Source: Amycolatopsis bullii
Lineage (GTDB): Bacteria > Actinomycetota > Actinomycetes > Mycobacteriales > Pseudonocardiaceae
NCBI RefSeq assembly: GCF_014654205.1
Contig: NZ_BNAW01000064.1
Location: 1 to 48,270, forward strand
Direction of reading: 5' to 3'
Length of the DNA stretch: 48,270 nt
The notes under the pieces were generated by a model. The model saw nothing but the letters and a program-made list of their open reading frames with translations. It did not search any database and was not told the origin of the DNA. Every line of letters starts with the position of its first letter. Position 1 is the stretch's first letter. Below are positions 21,509-31,572 of the stretch, in pieces. The translations under genes and the position numbers were made by a program.

Positions 21509-23722
21509 GTGCCCGATCAGCCGTTCGTCCTCCCCGAGTTCTACATGCCCTACCCGGCGCGGCTGAACCCGCACCTCGACCGGGCGCGCGAGCACAGCAA
21601 GGCGTGGGCGCGCGAGCTGGACATGATCGACGTGCCGCAGCACGGCACGGTGATCTGGACCGAGCGCGACCTCGACGCCCACGACTACGCCCTGCTCTGC
21701 GCGTACACCCACCCCGACGCCGGCGCCGAAGAGCTCGACCTGATCACCGACTGGTACGTCTGGGTCTTCTACTTCGACGACCACTTCCTCGAGCTGTACA
21801 AGCGCACCGGCGACATCGACAGCGCCCGGAGCTACCTCGACCGCCTCGAACTGTTCATGCCCGCCGAGGGCGAGATCACCGCGACGCCGGAGAACCCGGT
21901 CGAGCGCGGCCTCACCGACCTGTGGAACCGGACGGTCCCGCACCGGTCGGCCGGCTGGCGGCGCCGGTTCGTCGCGAGCACGAAGGCGCTGCTGGACGAG
22001 TCGCTGTGGGAGCTGGCCAACATCAACGAAGGCCGGCTCGCCAACCCGATCGAGTACGTCGAGATGCGGCGGAAGGTCGGCGGCGCACCGTGGTCGGCGA
22101 ACCTGGTCGAGCACTCGGTGCACGCGGAGGTGCCGGACGCGATCGCCGCGTCGCGGCCGATGGAGGTCCTGCGCGACTGCTTCGCCGACAGCGTCCACCT
22201 GCGCAACGACCTGTTCTCCTACCAGCGCGAGGTGCAGGACGAGGGCGAGCTGTCCAACGGCGTGCTCGTGTTCGAGAAGTTCCTCGGGCTGGGCACCCAG
22301 GAGGCGGCCGAAGCGGTCAACGACCTGATCACCTCCCGGCTGCACCAGTTCGAGCACACCGCGCTCACCGAGGTGCCCGCGCTGTTCGACGACCACTGCG
22401 TCGACCCGGCCGCGCGCGCGGCGACGTTCGCCTACGTCAAGGGCCTGCAGGACTGGCAGTCCGGCGGGCACGAATGGCACCTGCGGTCCAGCCGGTACAT
22501 GAACGAAGGCGCCCTGGACGGCCGCGGCGGCCCCGACCTCGGCGGCGCAGGCGGCCTCGGCACCTCCGCGGCCCGCATCTTCGCGTCGGTGCTCGCCACC
22601 GCGCCGCAACGGCTGCGGGCACACACCTCGACGCCGTTCCGCGCGGTCGACGTACCGCGCCCCTCCGTCGAGGTGCCGTTCCCGCTGCGGCTCAGCCCGC
22701 ACCTGGAGTCCTGCCGCCGCCGAAACGTCGACTGGGCACGCCAGACCGGCTTCCTCGACGGCGTGGTGTGGGACGAGCGGAAACTGCGGGCGGCGGACCT
22801 GCCGCTGTGCGCGGCGGGCATCCACCCGGACGCCACGGCCGACGCGCTCGACGTCACCAGCGACTGGCTGACCTGGGGCACCTACGCCGACGACTACTAC
22901 CCGATCGTGTTCGGCCCGACCCGCGACCTCGGCGCGGCCAAGGCGGCCAACGCGCGGCTGTCGGCGTTCATGCCGCTGCACGACTCGCCGATGCCGGCCC
23001 CGGCGAACCCCCTGGAGGCCGGACTGGCCGACCTCTGGCCGCGGACCACGGCGGGCATGCCCGCGGAAAACCGCCAGTCGGTGCGCCGGGCGGTCGAGAC
23101 GATGACGTCGAGCTGGCTCTGGGAGCTGGCGAACCAGGCCCAGAACCGCATCCCGGATCCGATCGACTACGTCGAGATGCGGCGCCGCACGTTCGGGTCG
23201 GACCTGACGATGAGCCTTTCGCGGTTCTCGCACGGGCGTTCGGTGCCGCCCGCGCTGTACCGCACGCGTCCGGTGCAGACGATCGAGCACTCGGCGACGG
23301 ACGTCGCCTGCTTGATCAACGATCTGTACTCCTACCGCAAGGAGATCCAGTACGAAGGCGAGCTGCACAACGCGGTGCTGGTGGTGCAGAACTTCCTCGA
23401 GTGCTCCGAAGGCCGCGCCTTCGAGGTGGTCACCGACCTGGTGCACGCGCGCCTGGCCGAGTTCGAGCACGCGGCGGCGATCGAGCTGCCCGCCCTGTTC
23501 CGCGACCACGCCGTCGAGCCGGACGTGCAGGACATGCTGCTCGGGTACGTCCAGGAGTTCCGCGACTGGATGGCGGGCATCTTGAACTGGCACGAGAACG
23601 TGGCGCGGTACACGGAACCGGAGCTGGGCTACCGCCCGGCGGCGGTTCCGGTCTTCGGCGGTCCCACCGGCATCGGCACGTCGTCACTGCGCATCTCGTC
23701 CCTGCTGCCCGCGGGTCACTGA
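21509..23722 (+). CDS. geoA: Bifunctional geosmin synthase (germacradienol/geosmin)
   Basis: A 737-residue two-domain class I terpene cyclase. The N-terminal half converts farnesyl diphosphate to germacradienol; it has DDHFLE (near residue 90) and the second metal motif NDLFSYQRE (near 233). The C-terminal half converts germacradienol to geosmin; it has DDYYP (near 461) and NDLYSYRKE. Motif positions and length match the well-studied Streptomyces coelicolor enzyme. I chose GTG 21509 (MPDQPFVLPEFYMPYPARLNPHL) because family similarity starts there. No good Shine-Dalgarno precedes it; the frame is open upstream with an unrelated Arg-rich sequence. It lies alone between an acetyltransferase gene and the operon at 23783, with no FPP synthase gene nearby. 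Confidence 0.95.
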   Translation: MPDQPFVLPEFYMPYPARLNPHLDRAREHSKAWARELDMIDVPQHGTVIWTERDLDAHDYALLCAYTHPDAGAEELDLITDWYVWVFYFDDHFLELYKRTGDIDSARSYLDRLELFMPAEGEITATPENPVERGLTDLWNRTVPHRSAGWRRRFVASTKALLDESLWELANINEGRLANPIEYVEMRRKVGGAPWSANLVEHSVHAEVPDAIAASRPMEVLRDCFADSVHLRNDLFSYQREVQDEGELSNGVLVFEKFLGLGTQEAAEAVNDLITSRLHQFEHTALTEVPALFDDHCVDPAARAATFAYVKGLQDWQSGGHEWHLRSSRYMNEGALDGRGGPDLGGAGGLGTSAARIFASVLATAPQRLRAHTSTPFRAVDVPRPSVEVPFPLRLSPHLESCRRRNVDWARQTGFLDGVVWDERKLRAADLPLCAAGIHPDATADALDVTSDWLTWGTYADDYYPIVFGPTRDLGAAKAANARLSAFMPLHDSPMPAPANPLEAGLADLWPRTTAGMPAENRQSVRRAVETMTSSWLWELANQAQNRIPDPIDYVEMRRRTFGSDLTMSLSRFSHGRSVPPALYRTRPVQTIEHSATDVACLINDLYSYRKEIQYEGELHNAVLVVQNFLECSEGRAFEVVTDLVHARLAEFEHAAAIELPALFRDHAVEPDVQDMLLGYVQEFRDWMAGILNWHENVARYTEPELGYRPAAVPVFGGPTGIGTSSLRISSLLPAGH

Positions 23723-23782
23723 ACGGCGTTGCCCTGGCCACTCCGCCGGGCGTTCGGCGGCGGCGGAGGTGATACTCGGGGC

Positions 23783-24565
23783 GTGAGCGGCTTCAGCCTG
23801 CGCTTCCTCGGCCATTCGACCGTGCGCCTGGCACTCGGCGACCGGGTCGTGCTGACCGATCCCGTGCTCACCGCGCGCGTCGGCGGGCTCGTCCGGGTCG
23901 TTCCCCCGCCGCCACCGGCGAGCTACGCGGATGTCGACCTCGTCCTGCTGTCCCACCTGCACGGCGACCACCTGCACCTGCCGTCGCTCAAGCTGCTCGG
24001 CCCCGGCACCCGGATCGTCGTCCCCCGCGGCGCCGCCGGCTGGCTCGGCAAGAAGGGCTTCCGGAACGTCGAGGAGATCGCGCCCGGCGAGACGCTCACC
24101 GACGGCGGCCTGACCGTCACCGCCACCGAAGCCGTCCACTCCGGACACCGGTGGGGCCCGCGCCTGACCCACGGCCCGCAAAGCCCCGCACTCGGCCACC
24201 TGATCGAAGGCGACGGCCGGAAGATCTACAACGCCGGCGACACCGACCTCTTCGACGGCATGCGCGACCTCGGCCCGGTCGACGTCGCCCTGCTGCCCGT
24301 CTGGGGCTGGGGACCGAACCTCGGCCCCGGCCACCTCGACCCCGCCCGCGCCGCGCAGGCCGCCGCGCTGGTCCAGGCCCGCGCGGCCGTTCCCGTGCAC
24401 TGGGGCACGCTCGCCCTCCCCGGACTCAGGCGCACCGCCCGGATGCGACGCCTGCTCGCCGACCCGCCGCGCGTGTTCGCCGCCGAAGCCCAAGGCACCA
24501 CCGAAGTGCTCTTCACGCAGCCGGGCGCCGACGTCGCCCTGCCCGCCCCGCGGGACCGCGCGTGA
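23783..24565 (+). CDS. Metallo-beta-lactamase-fold hydrolase (UlaG/NAPE-PLD-like)
   Basis: A 260-residue MBL-fold metal hydrolase. SHLHGDHLHLPSL (near residue 58) is the HxHxDH zinc motif. AVHSGHRW, NAGDTDLFDGM and PVHWGTLALPG supply the remaining ligands. The layout resembles UlaG and NAPE-PLD phosphodiesterase-like members, so a phosphodiester or lactone substrate is likely. The GTG at 23783 has GGAGGTGAT upstream. It is the first gene of a five-gene operon, and its stop overlaps the next start as GTGA at 24562-24565. Co-occurrence with a DedA gene and a membrane phosphodiesterase points to a lipid or isoprenoid-phosphate substrate (inference). Confidence 0.83.
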   Translation: MSGFSLRFLGHSTVRLALGDRVVLTDPVLTARVGGLVRVVPPPPPASYADVDLVLLSHLHGDHLHLPSLKLLGPGTRIVVPRGAAGWLGKKGFRNVEEIAPGETLTDGGLTVTATEAVHSGHRWGPRLTHGPQSPALGHLIEGDGRKIYNAGDTDLFDGMRDLGPVDVALLPVWGWGPNLGPGHLDPARAAQAAALVQARAAVPVHWGTLALPGLRRTARMRRLLADPPRVFAAEAQGTTEVLFTQPGADVALPAPRDRA

Positions 24566-25143
24566 ACTGGACCGACCCCGCCGCCCTCGGCTACCCCGCG
24601 GTGTTCGGCGGCGTGCTGCTCGGCTCGATCGTCCCCGTCGTGCCGACCGGCGCGGTGGTCGGCGCCGCGGCCGCCGTCGCGACGACCACCGGCCACCTGT
24701 CCCTGCCGCTCGTGATCGTCCTCGCCACCCTCGGTGCGTACGTCGGCGACGTCGTGACGTTCGGGATCCCGCGTCTGGGCAGCGAGGCCGCGTTCCGCTG
24801 GATCAGCCGCCGCCAGCCCGCCGAACGCCTTGACAAGGCCCGCGAGCAGTTCGCCCGCCGCGGCTGGCAGCTCGTGGTGATCGGCAGGCTCGTCCCGGCC
24901 GGCCGCATCCCGGTGCTGCTCGCGGCGGCCGCGCTGAGCTACCCGTGGCGGCGCCTGCTGCCCGCCGCACTCGGCGCGTGCGTGCTCTGGGCGACCGCGT
25001 ACGCCCTGCTCGGCATCCTCAGCGGCGGCCTCTTCGACTCGCCCCTCGTCGCGACCCTGCTGGCCACGGTGCTCGTCCTGCTGGTCACCGTGCTGGCCAA
25101 CCTGATCGCCCGGTGGCGGCGCAAGACCAAGGAGCCGGTGTGA
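24562..25143 (+). CDS. DedA family membrane protein
   Basis: A 193-residue integral membrane protein of the DedA/VTT family. About five hydrophobic segments are visible, including VFGGVLLGSIVPVVPTGAVVGAAAA, LPLVIVLATLGAYVGDVVTFGI and a C-terminal VATLLATVLVLLVTVLANLIA. The family glycine-rich loop and FARRGWQLVVIGRLVPAGRIPVLLAAA (basic plus GRxxPxxR-like) are present. Family members include undecaprenyl-phosphate and phospholipid flippases that need proton motive force. It begins at GTG in a GTGA overlap with the upstream hydrolase and ends in another GTGA overlap with the phosphodiesterase gene. It is slightly shorter than typical DedA proteins. Confidence 0.85.
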   Translation: MNWTDPAALGYPAVFGGVLLGSIVPVVPTGAVVGAAAAVATTTGHLSLPLVIVLATLGAYVGDVVTFGIPRLGSEAAFRWISRRQPAERLDKAREQFARRGWQLVVIGRLVPAGRIPVLLAAAALSYPWRRLLPAALGACVLWATAYALLGILSGGLFDSPLVATLLATVLVLLVTVLANLIARWRRKTKEPV

Positions 25144-27245
25144 CGACGGCCGCCCCGAAGGGCAGGCTGTTGCGCGGTGGCCGGGCCGTCGCCCGCGCGG
25201 TGGGCGTCTGGATCGCGGTGACCGGCGCACTGCGCCTCCTCGACGTGCTCCTGCCCGGCTTCCGGATGACGCACTGGTGGCAGCCGACGGTCTGCGCGCT
25301 GCTGCTCGCCCTGCTCACCGCCGTCGTCTGGCCGCTGGTCATGCGGATCGCCTACCCGCTGGCGTTCGTCACCTTCGGCGGCTTCGGGTTCCTGCTGCTC
25401 GGCGCCGGCACCCTCGCCGTCTTCCGGACCGTGCCCGGCGTCGAGGTCGCGGGCTTCCGGACGGCGGTGCTCGTCACGCTCGGCATGGCCGCCGTCGGCG
25501 CGGTCATCTCCAGCCTGCTCGCCGTCGACGAGGACGAGATCTTCTTCCGCCGCGCCGCCCGGCGCCGCCGTCGCCACCACCACGAACCCGGCGCCGCCGA
25601 ACAGCCGCCCGGCGTGCTGTTCCTGCAGATCGACGGCCTCGGGTACGACACCGTCCGCCGCGCGATCCGCGACGGCGACATGCCGACGTTCGCCGCGTGG
25701 CTCGCCGAGGACAGCCACACGCTGAACCGGTGGCACACCGACTGGAGCTCGCAGACCGGGGCGAGCGTCTGCGGGATCCTGCACGGCTCCAACCACGACA
25801 TCCTCGGGTTCCGCTGGTACGAAAAGGACCGCGACCACGTGATGGCGTGCGCGCACCCGGCGGACGCGGCCGAGATCGAACGGCGTCACTCCGACGGCCG
25901 CGGCCTGCTGGCCGGCGACGGCGCGAGCCGCGGCAACCTGTTCTCCGGCGACGCCGCCCACGTCAGCCTCACGATGAGCTCGATCCCGGTGCTGGTGCCG
26001 AAGAAGCTGCTGCGCCACCACCGCGACCGCCTCGGCGCGGGCTACTACGCCTACTTCGCGAACCCGGTCAACGCGCTGCGCACGTTCGCCGTCGCGCTCG
26101 TCGACGTCTTCCGGGAAATCAGCGCGTCGGTGCGCCAGCGCCGGGCCGGCGTGGTGCCCCGGATCCCGCGCGGCGGCTGGTACCCCCTCGCCCGGCCGGG
26201 CACCACGGTGATCGCGCGGGACGTCGTCGTGTCGGCGATCCTCGGCGACATGCTGGCCGGGCGGCCGGTGGTGTACGCGGACTTCCTCGGCTACGACGAG
26301 GTCGCGCACCACTCCGGCATCGAGCGGTTCGACACGCTGTCGGTGCTGCGCTCGATCGACCAGCAGATCGCGCGGCTGCACCGGGCTTCGCGGCTCGCTC
26401 CACGCCGCTACCACGTCGTGGCGCTGTCGGACCACGGTCAAACCCAGGGCCAGGCGTTCTCACAGCGGTTCGGCGAGACGATCGAGGCGTACGTCGGCCG
26501 GCTGTGCGGTGGTTCGCCGTCGCCCTCGGCGGGCAAGCGGCGGCAGGCCGAGAGCTGGCAGATCAACGCGGCCCTGGCGGAGGCGACGAAGAGCGGCGGC
26601 CTGATCGCGCGCCGGCTGCGCGCCCGGGTGGAGGACGCGGAGTGCGCCGAGGACCGGCCGCGCACGACGTCCGGCTCGCCCGGCGCGGTCACCCGCGTGG
26701 CGCCCGGCGTGGTGGTCGTCGTGTCCGGGCACCTGGCGATGGTTTCGTTCACCGAGCACGCAGGCCGGGTCGAGCTGGAGACGATCGAGCGCGAGTTCCC
26801 GAACCTGCTGCCGGCCCTGGTGGACCACCCCGGCGTCGGGTTCCTGCTGGTCCGCAGCCGCGAATTCGGCCCGGTGGTGCTCGGCCGCGACGGCCTGCAC
26901 CGGCTGGCCACCGGTGTCGTCATCGGTGAGGACCCGCTGACGCCGTACGGCCCGCACGCGGCGGACCTGATCCGGCGGGTCGACGGGTTCCCGCACTGCG
27001 CGGACGTGATGATCAACAGCCGGTACGACCCGGAGACGGACCAGGCGTCGCCGTTCGAGACGCACGTGGGCTCGCACGGCGGGCTGGGCGGGCCGCAGCA
27101 GCACGGCTTCGTGGTGCACCCGCGCGAGCTGCCGTTCCCGGACGAGGTCGTCGGGGCGGAGGCCTTGCACCGGGTGTTCCGCGGCTGGCTGGCAGAGTGG
27201 GGCCACGCCCCGGTGGAAATCGCTGCTACGGAGGTAGTTTCGTGA
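25140..27245 (+). CDS. Holin-domain/phosphodiesterase (alkaline phosphatase-fold) membrane fusion
   Basis: A 701-residue membrane enzyme. Residues about 15-130 contain four transmembrane helices resembling the phage holin superfamily IV domain. A basic linker, AARRRRRHHH (near 140), follows, then an alkaline phosphatase-like/NPP domain. Metal ligands are visible: LQIDGLGYD (near 165), SSQTGAS nucleophile region, ADFLGYDEVAHHSG, ALSDHGQTQG and GSHGGLGGPQQHGF. It should hydrolyse a phosphodiester or phosphate ester at the membrane, with the active site's side set by the even helix count (cytosolic by inference). The GTG start overlaps the DedA stop; the stop overlaps the glutaredoxin start as GTGA. 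It is the central enzyme of this operon. Confidence 0.8.
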   Translation: MTTAAPKGRLLRGGRAVARAVGVWIAVTGALRLLDVLLPGFRMTHWWQPTVCALLLALLTAVVWPLVMRIAYPLAFVTFGGFGFLLLGAGTLAVFRTVPGVEVAGFRTAVLVTLGMAAVGAVISSLLAVDEDEIFFRRAARRRRRHHHEPGAAEQPPGVLFLQIDGLGYDTVRRAIRDGDMPTFAAWLAEDSHTLNRWHTDWSSQTGASVCGILHGSNHDILGFRWYEKDRDHVMACAHPADAAEIERRHSDGRGLLAGDGASRGNLFSGDAAHVSLTMSSIPVLVPKKLLRHHRDRLGAGYYAYFANPVNALRTFAVALVDVFREISASVRQRRAGVVPRIPRGGWYPLARPGTTVIARDVVVSAILGDMLAGRPVVYADFLGYDEVAHHSGIERFDTLSVLRSIDQQIARLHRASRLAPRRYHVVALSDHGQTQGQAFSQRFGETIEAYVGRLCGGSPSPSAGKRRQAESWQINAALAEATKSGGLIARRLRARVEDAECAEDRPRTTSGSPGAVTRVAPGVVVVVSGHLAMVSFTEHAGRVELETIEREFPNLLPALVDHPGVGFLLVRSREFGPVVLGRDGLHRLATGVVIGEDPLTPYGPHAADLIRRVDGFPHCADVMINSRYDPETDQASPFETHVGSHGGLGGPQQHGFVVHPRELPFPDEVVGAEALHRVFRGWLAEWGHAPVEIAATEVVS

Positions 27246-27472
27246 AACTGACGGTCTACGGCGCGAGCTGGTGCCCGGACGTGAAGCGCAGCCGCGCGCT
27301 GCTCGACCGCGAAGGCGTCGAATACTCCTATGTGGACGTCGAGGCGGACGCGGCCGCCGAGCAGCGGGTCCGCGAGCTGCAGGACGGCGCCCGCCGGATC
27401 CCGACGATCGTCTTCGAGGACGGGTCGTTCCTGGTCGAGCCGTCGGACGCGGAGCTGAGCGCCCGGCTGTGA
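27242..27472 (+). CDS. Glutaredoxin-like protein
   Basis: A 76-residue thioredoxin-fold protein. VKLTVYGASWCPDVKRSRALLDREGVEYSYVDVEADAAAEQRVREL, then the cis-Pro loop RRIPTIVF and DGSFLVEPSD. The active site is C-P-D-V, so only one active-site cysteine is present; a monothiol mycoredoxin/glutaredoxin-like function is probable. GGAGGTAG precedes the GTG. The start overlaps the phosphodiesterase stop, and the end overlaps the next gene at GTGA 27469-27472. Its role in this operon is unclear. Confidence 0.82.
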   Translation: MKLTVYGASWCPDVKRSRALLDREGVEYSYVDVEADAAAEQRVRELQDGARRIPTIVFEDGSFLVEPSDAELSARL

Positions 27473-27699
27473 AACTGCTGCGCGAACTGCCGCTCGGGAC
27501 GAGGGTCGTGGTGCGCTACCGCATCGAAGGCGGCTTCACGGACGCGCTCGGGAACCTCGTCGCCCGGGACGAGGCGACGTGCACGGTCGAGACCCGGCGC
27601 GGGCCGGTCGTGGTGGCGTTCTCCTCGGTCACCCTCGCCAAGCCGGTGCCCCCGCCGCCGGTCCGGAAATCGGGTGGCGGCCCGCCGCCCGCTTTGTGA
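27469..27699 (+). CDS. Stand-alone SH3-like domain protein
   Basis: A 76-residue protein. ELPLGTRVVVRYRIEGGFTDALGNLVARDEATCTVETRRGPVVVAFSSVTLAKPVPPPPVR strongly resembles the small SH3-like N-terminal domain that precedes the GNAT domain in actinobacterial Rv0428c-type acetyltransferases, but the catalytic domain is absent. A Pro/Gly-rich tail follows. The GTG at 27469 overlaps the glutaredoxin stop. It could be a free partner domain or the remnant of a larger gene. The 10-bp gap to the methyltransferase suggests continued co-transcription. Confidence 0.65.
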   Translation: MKLLRELPLGTRVVVRYRIEGGFTDALGNLVARDEATCTVETRRGPVVVAFSSVTLAKPVPPPPVRKSGGGPPPAL

Positions 27700-27709
27700 C
27701 CATCGGAGT

Positions 27710-28450
27710 GTGTTCGAGGACTTGGTGGCCGAGGCCGAAACGGTGTCCGTCGAGGGCTGGGACTTCTCCTGGCTCGACGGCCGCGCCACCGAAGCCCGGC
27801 CGTCGTGGGGTTACCAGCGCCTCCTGGGTGCCCGCCTGGCTTCGGCGCGGGCGGCGCTCGACCTGGAAACCGGCGGCGGCGAAGTCCTGGACGGCTGCCC
27901 GTCGCTGCCGCCCCTGATGGTCGCGACCGAGTCGTGGCCGCCGAACATCGCCCGAGCGGCGGCCCGGCTCCGGCCGCGCGGGGTCGGCGTGGTGGCCACC
28001 GCGGGCTTCCCCTTCCGCGACGCCGTGTTCGACCTCGTCAGCAGCCGCCACCCGGTGACGACCGGCTGGCGCGAGATCGCCCGCGTCCTGCGACCCGGCG
28101 GAACGTACTTCTCCCAGCAGGTCGGCCCGGCGAGCATGTTCGAGCTGGTCGAGTTCTTCCTCGGTCCGCAACCCGAGGGAGCACGCGACAGCCGCCACCC
28201 CGACCGGGCCGTGCGGGCAGCCGAGGCGGCGGGCCTGGAGGTGATCGACCTGCGCTCGGAGTCGCTGCGCACGGAGTTCTTCGACATCGGCGCGGTGGTC
28301 TACTTCCTGCGCAAGGTGATCTGGATGGTGCCGGGCTTCACGGTCGGACAGTACCGGGACAAGCTGAGGGAACTGCACGAACGCATCGAGCGCGACGGCC
28401 CCTTCGTCGCCCACACGACGAGGTTCCTCATCGAGGCCCGGAAGCCTTGA
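27710..28450 (+). CDS. SAM-dependent methyltransferase
   Basis: A 246-residue class I methyltransferase. ALDLETGGGEVLDG (motif I with E-T-G-G-G), VVATAGFPFRDAVFDLVSSRHP and LRPGGTYFSQQVG are the cofactor and substrate segments. The start FEDLVAEAETVSVEGWDFSWLDGRATEARPSWGY is conserved in this actinobacterial group and fixes the GTG at 27710; an ATG at 27674 adds an unrelated stretch that overlaps the upstream gene. It is probably the last gene of the operon beginning at 23783. Its end overlaps the convergent TetR gene by 23 bp. The acceptor is unknown. Confidence 0.82.
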   Translation: MFEDLVAEAETVSVEGWDFSWLDGRATEARPSWGYQRLLGARLASARAALDLETGGGEVLDGCPSLPPLMVATESWPPNIARAAARLRPRGVGVVATAGFPFRDAVFDLVSSRHPVTTGWREIARVLRPGGTYFSQQVGPASMFELVEFFLGPQPEGARDSRHPDRAVRAAEAAGLEVIDLRSESLRTEFFDIGAVVYFLRKVIWMVPGFTVGQYRDKLRELHERIERDGPFVAHTTRFLIEARKP

Positions 28451-29222
28451 CGATCGCCGCCTCGACGCCGTCCAGCAGCAGCTCCAGCCCCGCCTCGAAC
28501 GACAGCCGCGCCTCGCGCTCCAGATAAGGCTCGTCGGACGGCTCGAAAGCCCCCTCCTCGCCGAGGCGGGCCACGGTCGGGAAGCGGGTCGTCAGATCCG
28601 GTGCCAGCTCGCCCAGCAACGCCGACCGCGCGTCCCACCAGTCCTCTTCGGACTGTCCCGTCTCGCGGGCCGCCTGGCGCGACTCCGCCGCCGCCTGCAC
28701 CGACCCCCGCACGATGTTGAACAGCGCCGCCACCACCCAGCGGACCCGGGACAGCGGCAGCCCGGTCGCGGCCAGCACGCCGAGCAGCGTCTCCTGCACG
28801 TGGAACTCCCCCGGCCCCAGCACCGGCCGCGCCGGCGAGACCTGCAGCAGCCACGGGTGCCGCAGGTGCAGGTCCCACAGCGCGCCGGCCAGGGCCAGCG
28901 CGGCCGGCCGCCACCCGGCCGACGAGGAGAACGACGACGGCAGCTCGCCCAGCGTCCGGTCGTACATGAGGTCGACCAGCTCGGTCTTGCCCGGCACGTA
29001 CGTGTACAGCGCCATCGCCGTGCGGCCGAGGCGTTCCCCGACCGACCGCATCGACAGCGCCGCCATGCCCTCGGCGTCCGCGATTTCGATCGCCGTCGCG
29101 ACGATCGCCTCGACGGACAGGCCCGGCTTCGGTCCCGGGCCGGTGCGGGGCGCCACCACCCGCGGCCCCCAGAGCAGTTCCATGGACCGCCGGGCGTCGC
29201 CCTGACCGGCGAAGACGACCAC
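28428..29222 (-). CDS. TetR-family regulator with TetR_C domain
   Basis: A 264-residue regulator. An extended N-terminus precedes the helix-turn-helix (LSVEAIVATAIEIADAEGMAALSMRSVGERLGRTAMALYTYVPGKTELVDLMYD, about residues 35-90), and a helical TetR_C effector domain follows. The GTG at 29222 has AAGGAG upstream; the internal ATG at 29183 has no ribosome site. It is divergent from the UvrA-like gene, with a TAAAGT-based operator between them, so it probably represses that gene in response to a drug-like ligand. The 3' end overlaps the methyltransferase gene. Confidence 0.85.
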   Translation of the reverse strand: MVVFAGQGDARRSMELLWGPRVVAPRTGPGPKPGLSVEAIVATAIEIADAEGMAALSMRSVGERLGRTAMALYTYVPGKTELVDLMYDRTLGELPSSFSSSAGWRPAALALAGALWDLHLRHPWLLQVSPARPVLGPGEFHVQETLLGVLAATGLPLSRVRWVVAALFNIVRGSVQAAAESRQAARETGQSEEDWWDARSALLGELAPDLTTRFPTVARLGEEGAFEPSDEPYLEREARLSFEAGLELLLDGVEAAIVKASGPR

Positions 29223-29266
29223 CTTGCCGACTCCTTACACCCTAAAGTAATGTACGCTGGAGAATC

Positions 29267-29283
29267 ACTTTACAGCCTAAAGT
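29267..29283. promoter_or_regulatory. Operator between TetR and UvrA-like genes
   Basis: ACTTTA (29267-29272) and TAAAGT (29278-29283) form an inverted repeat with a 5-nt spacer, 15 bp before the UvrA-like ATG. A third TAAAGT copy within CCTAAAGTAA lies at 29241-29250, close to the TetR start. The AT-rich repeats suit autoregulation plus target control. Confidence 0.6.
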
Positions 29284-29298
29284 ATCAAGAAGGACGGT

Positions 29299-31568
<2,270 letters not shown>

Positions 31569-31572
<4 letters not shown>

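Noticed and set aside
25140..25560. Evidence for a prophage from the holin-type domain
   Set aside because: The holin-like helices are fused to a phosphodiesterase within a host operon. No other phage genes are present.
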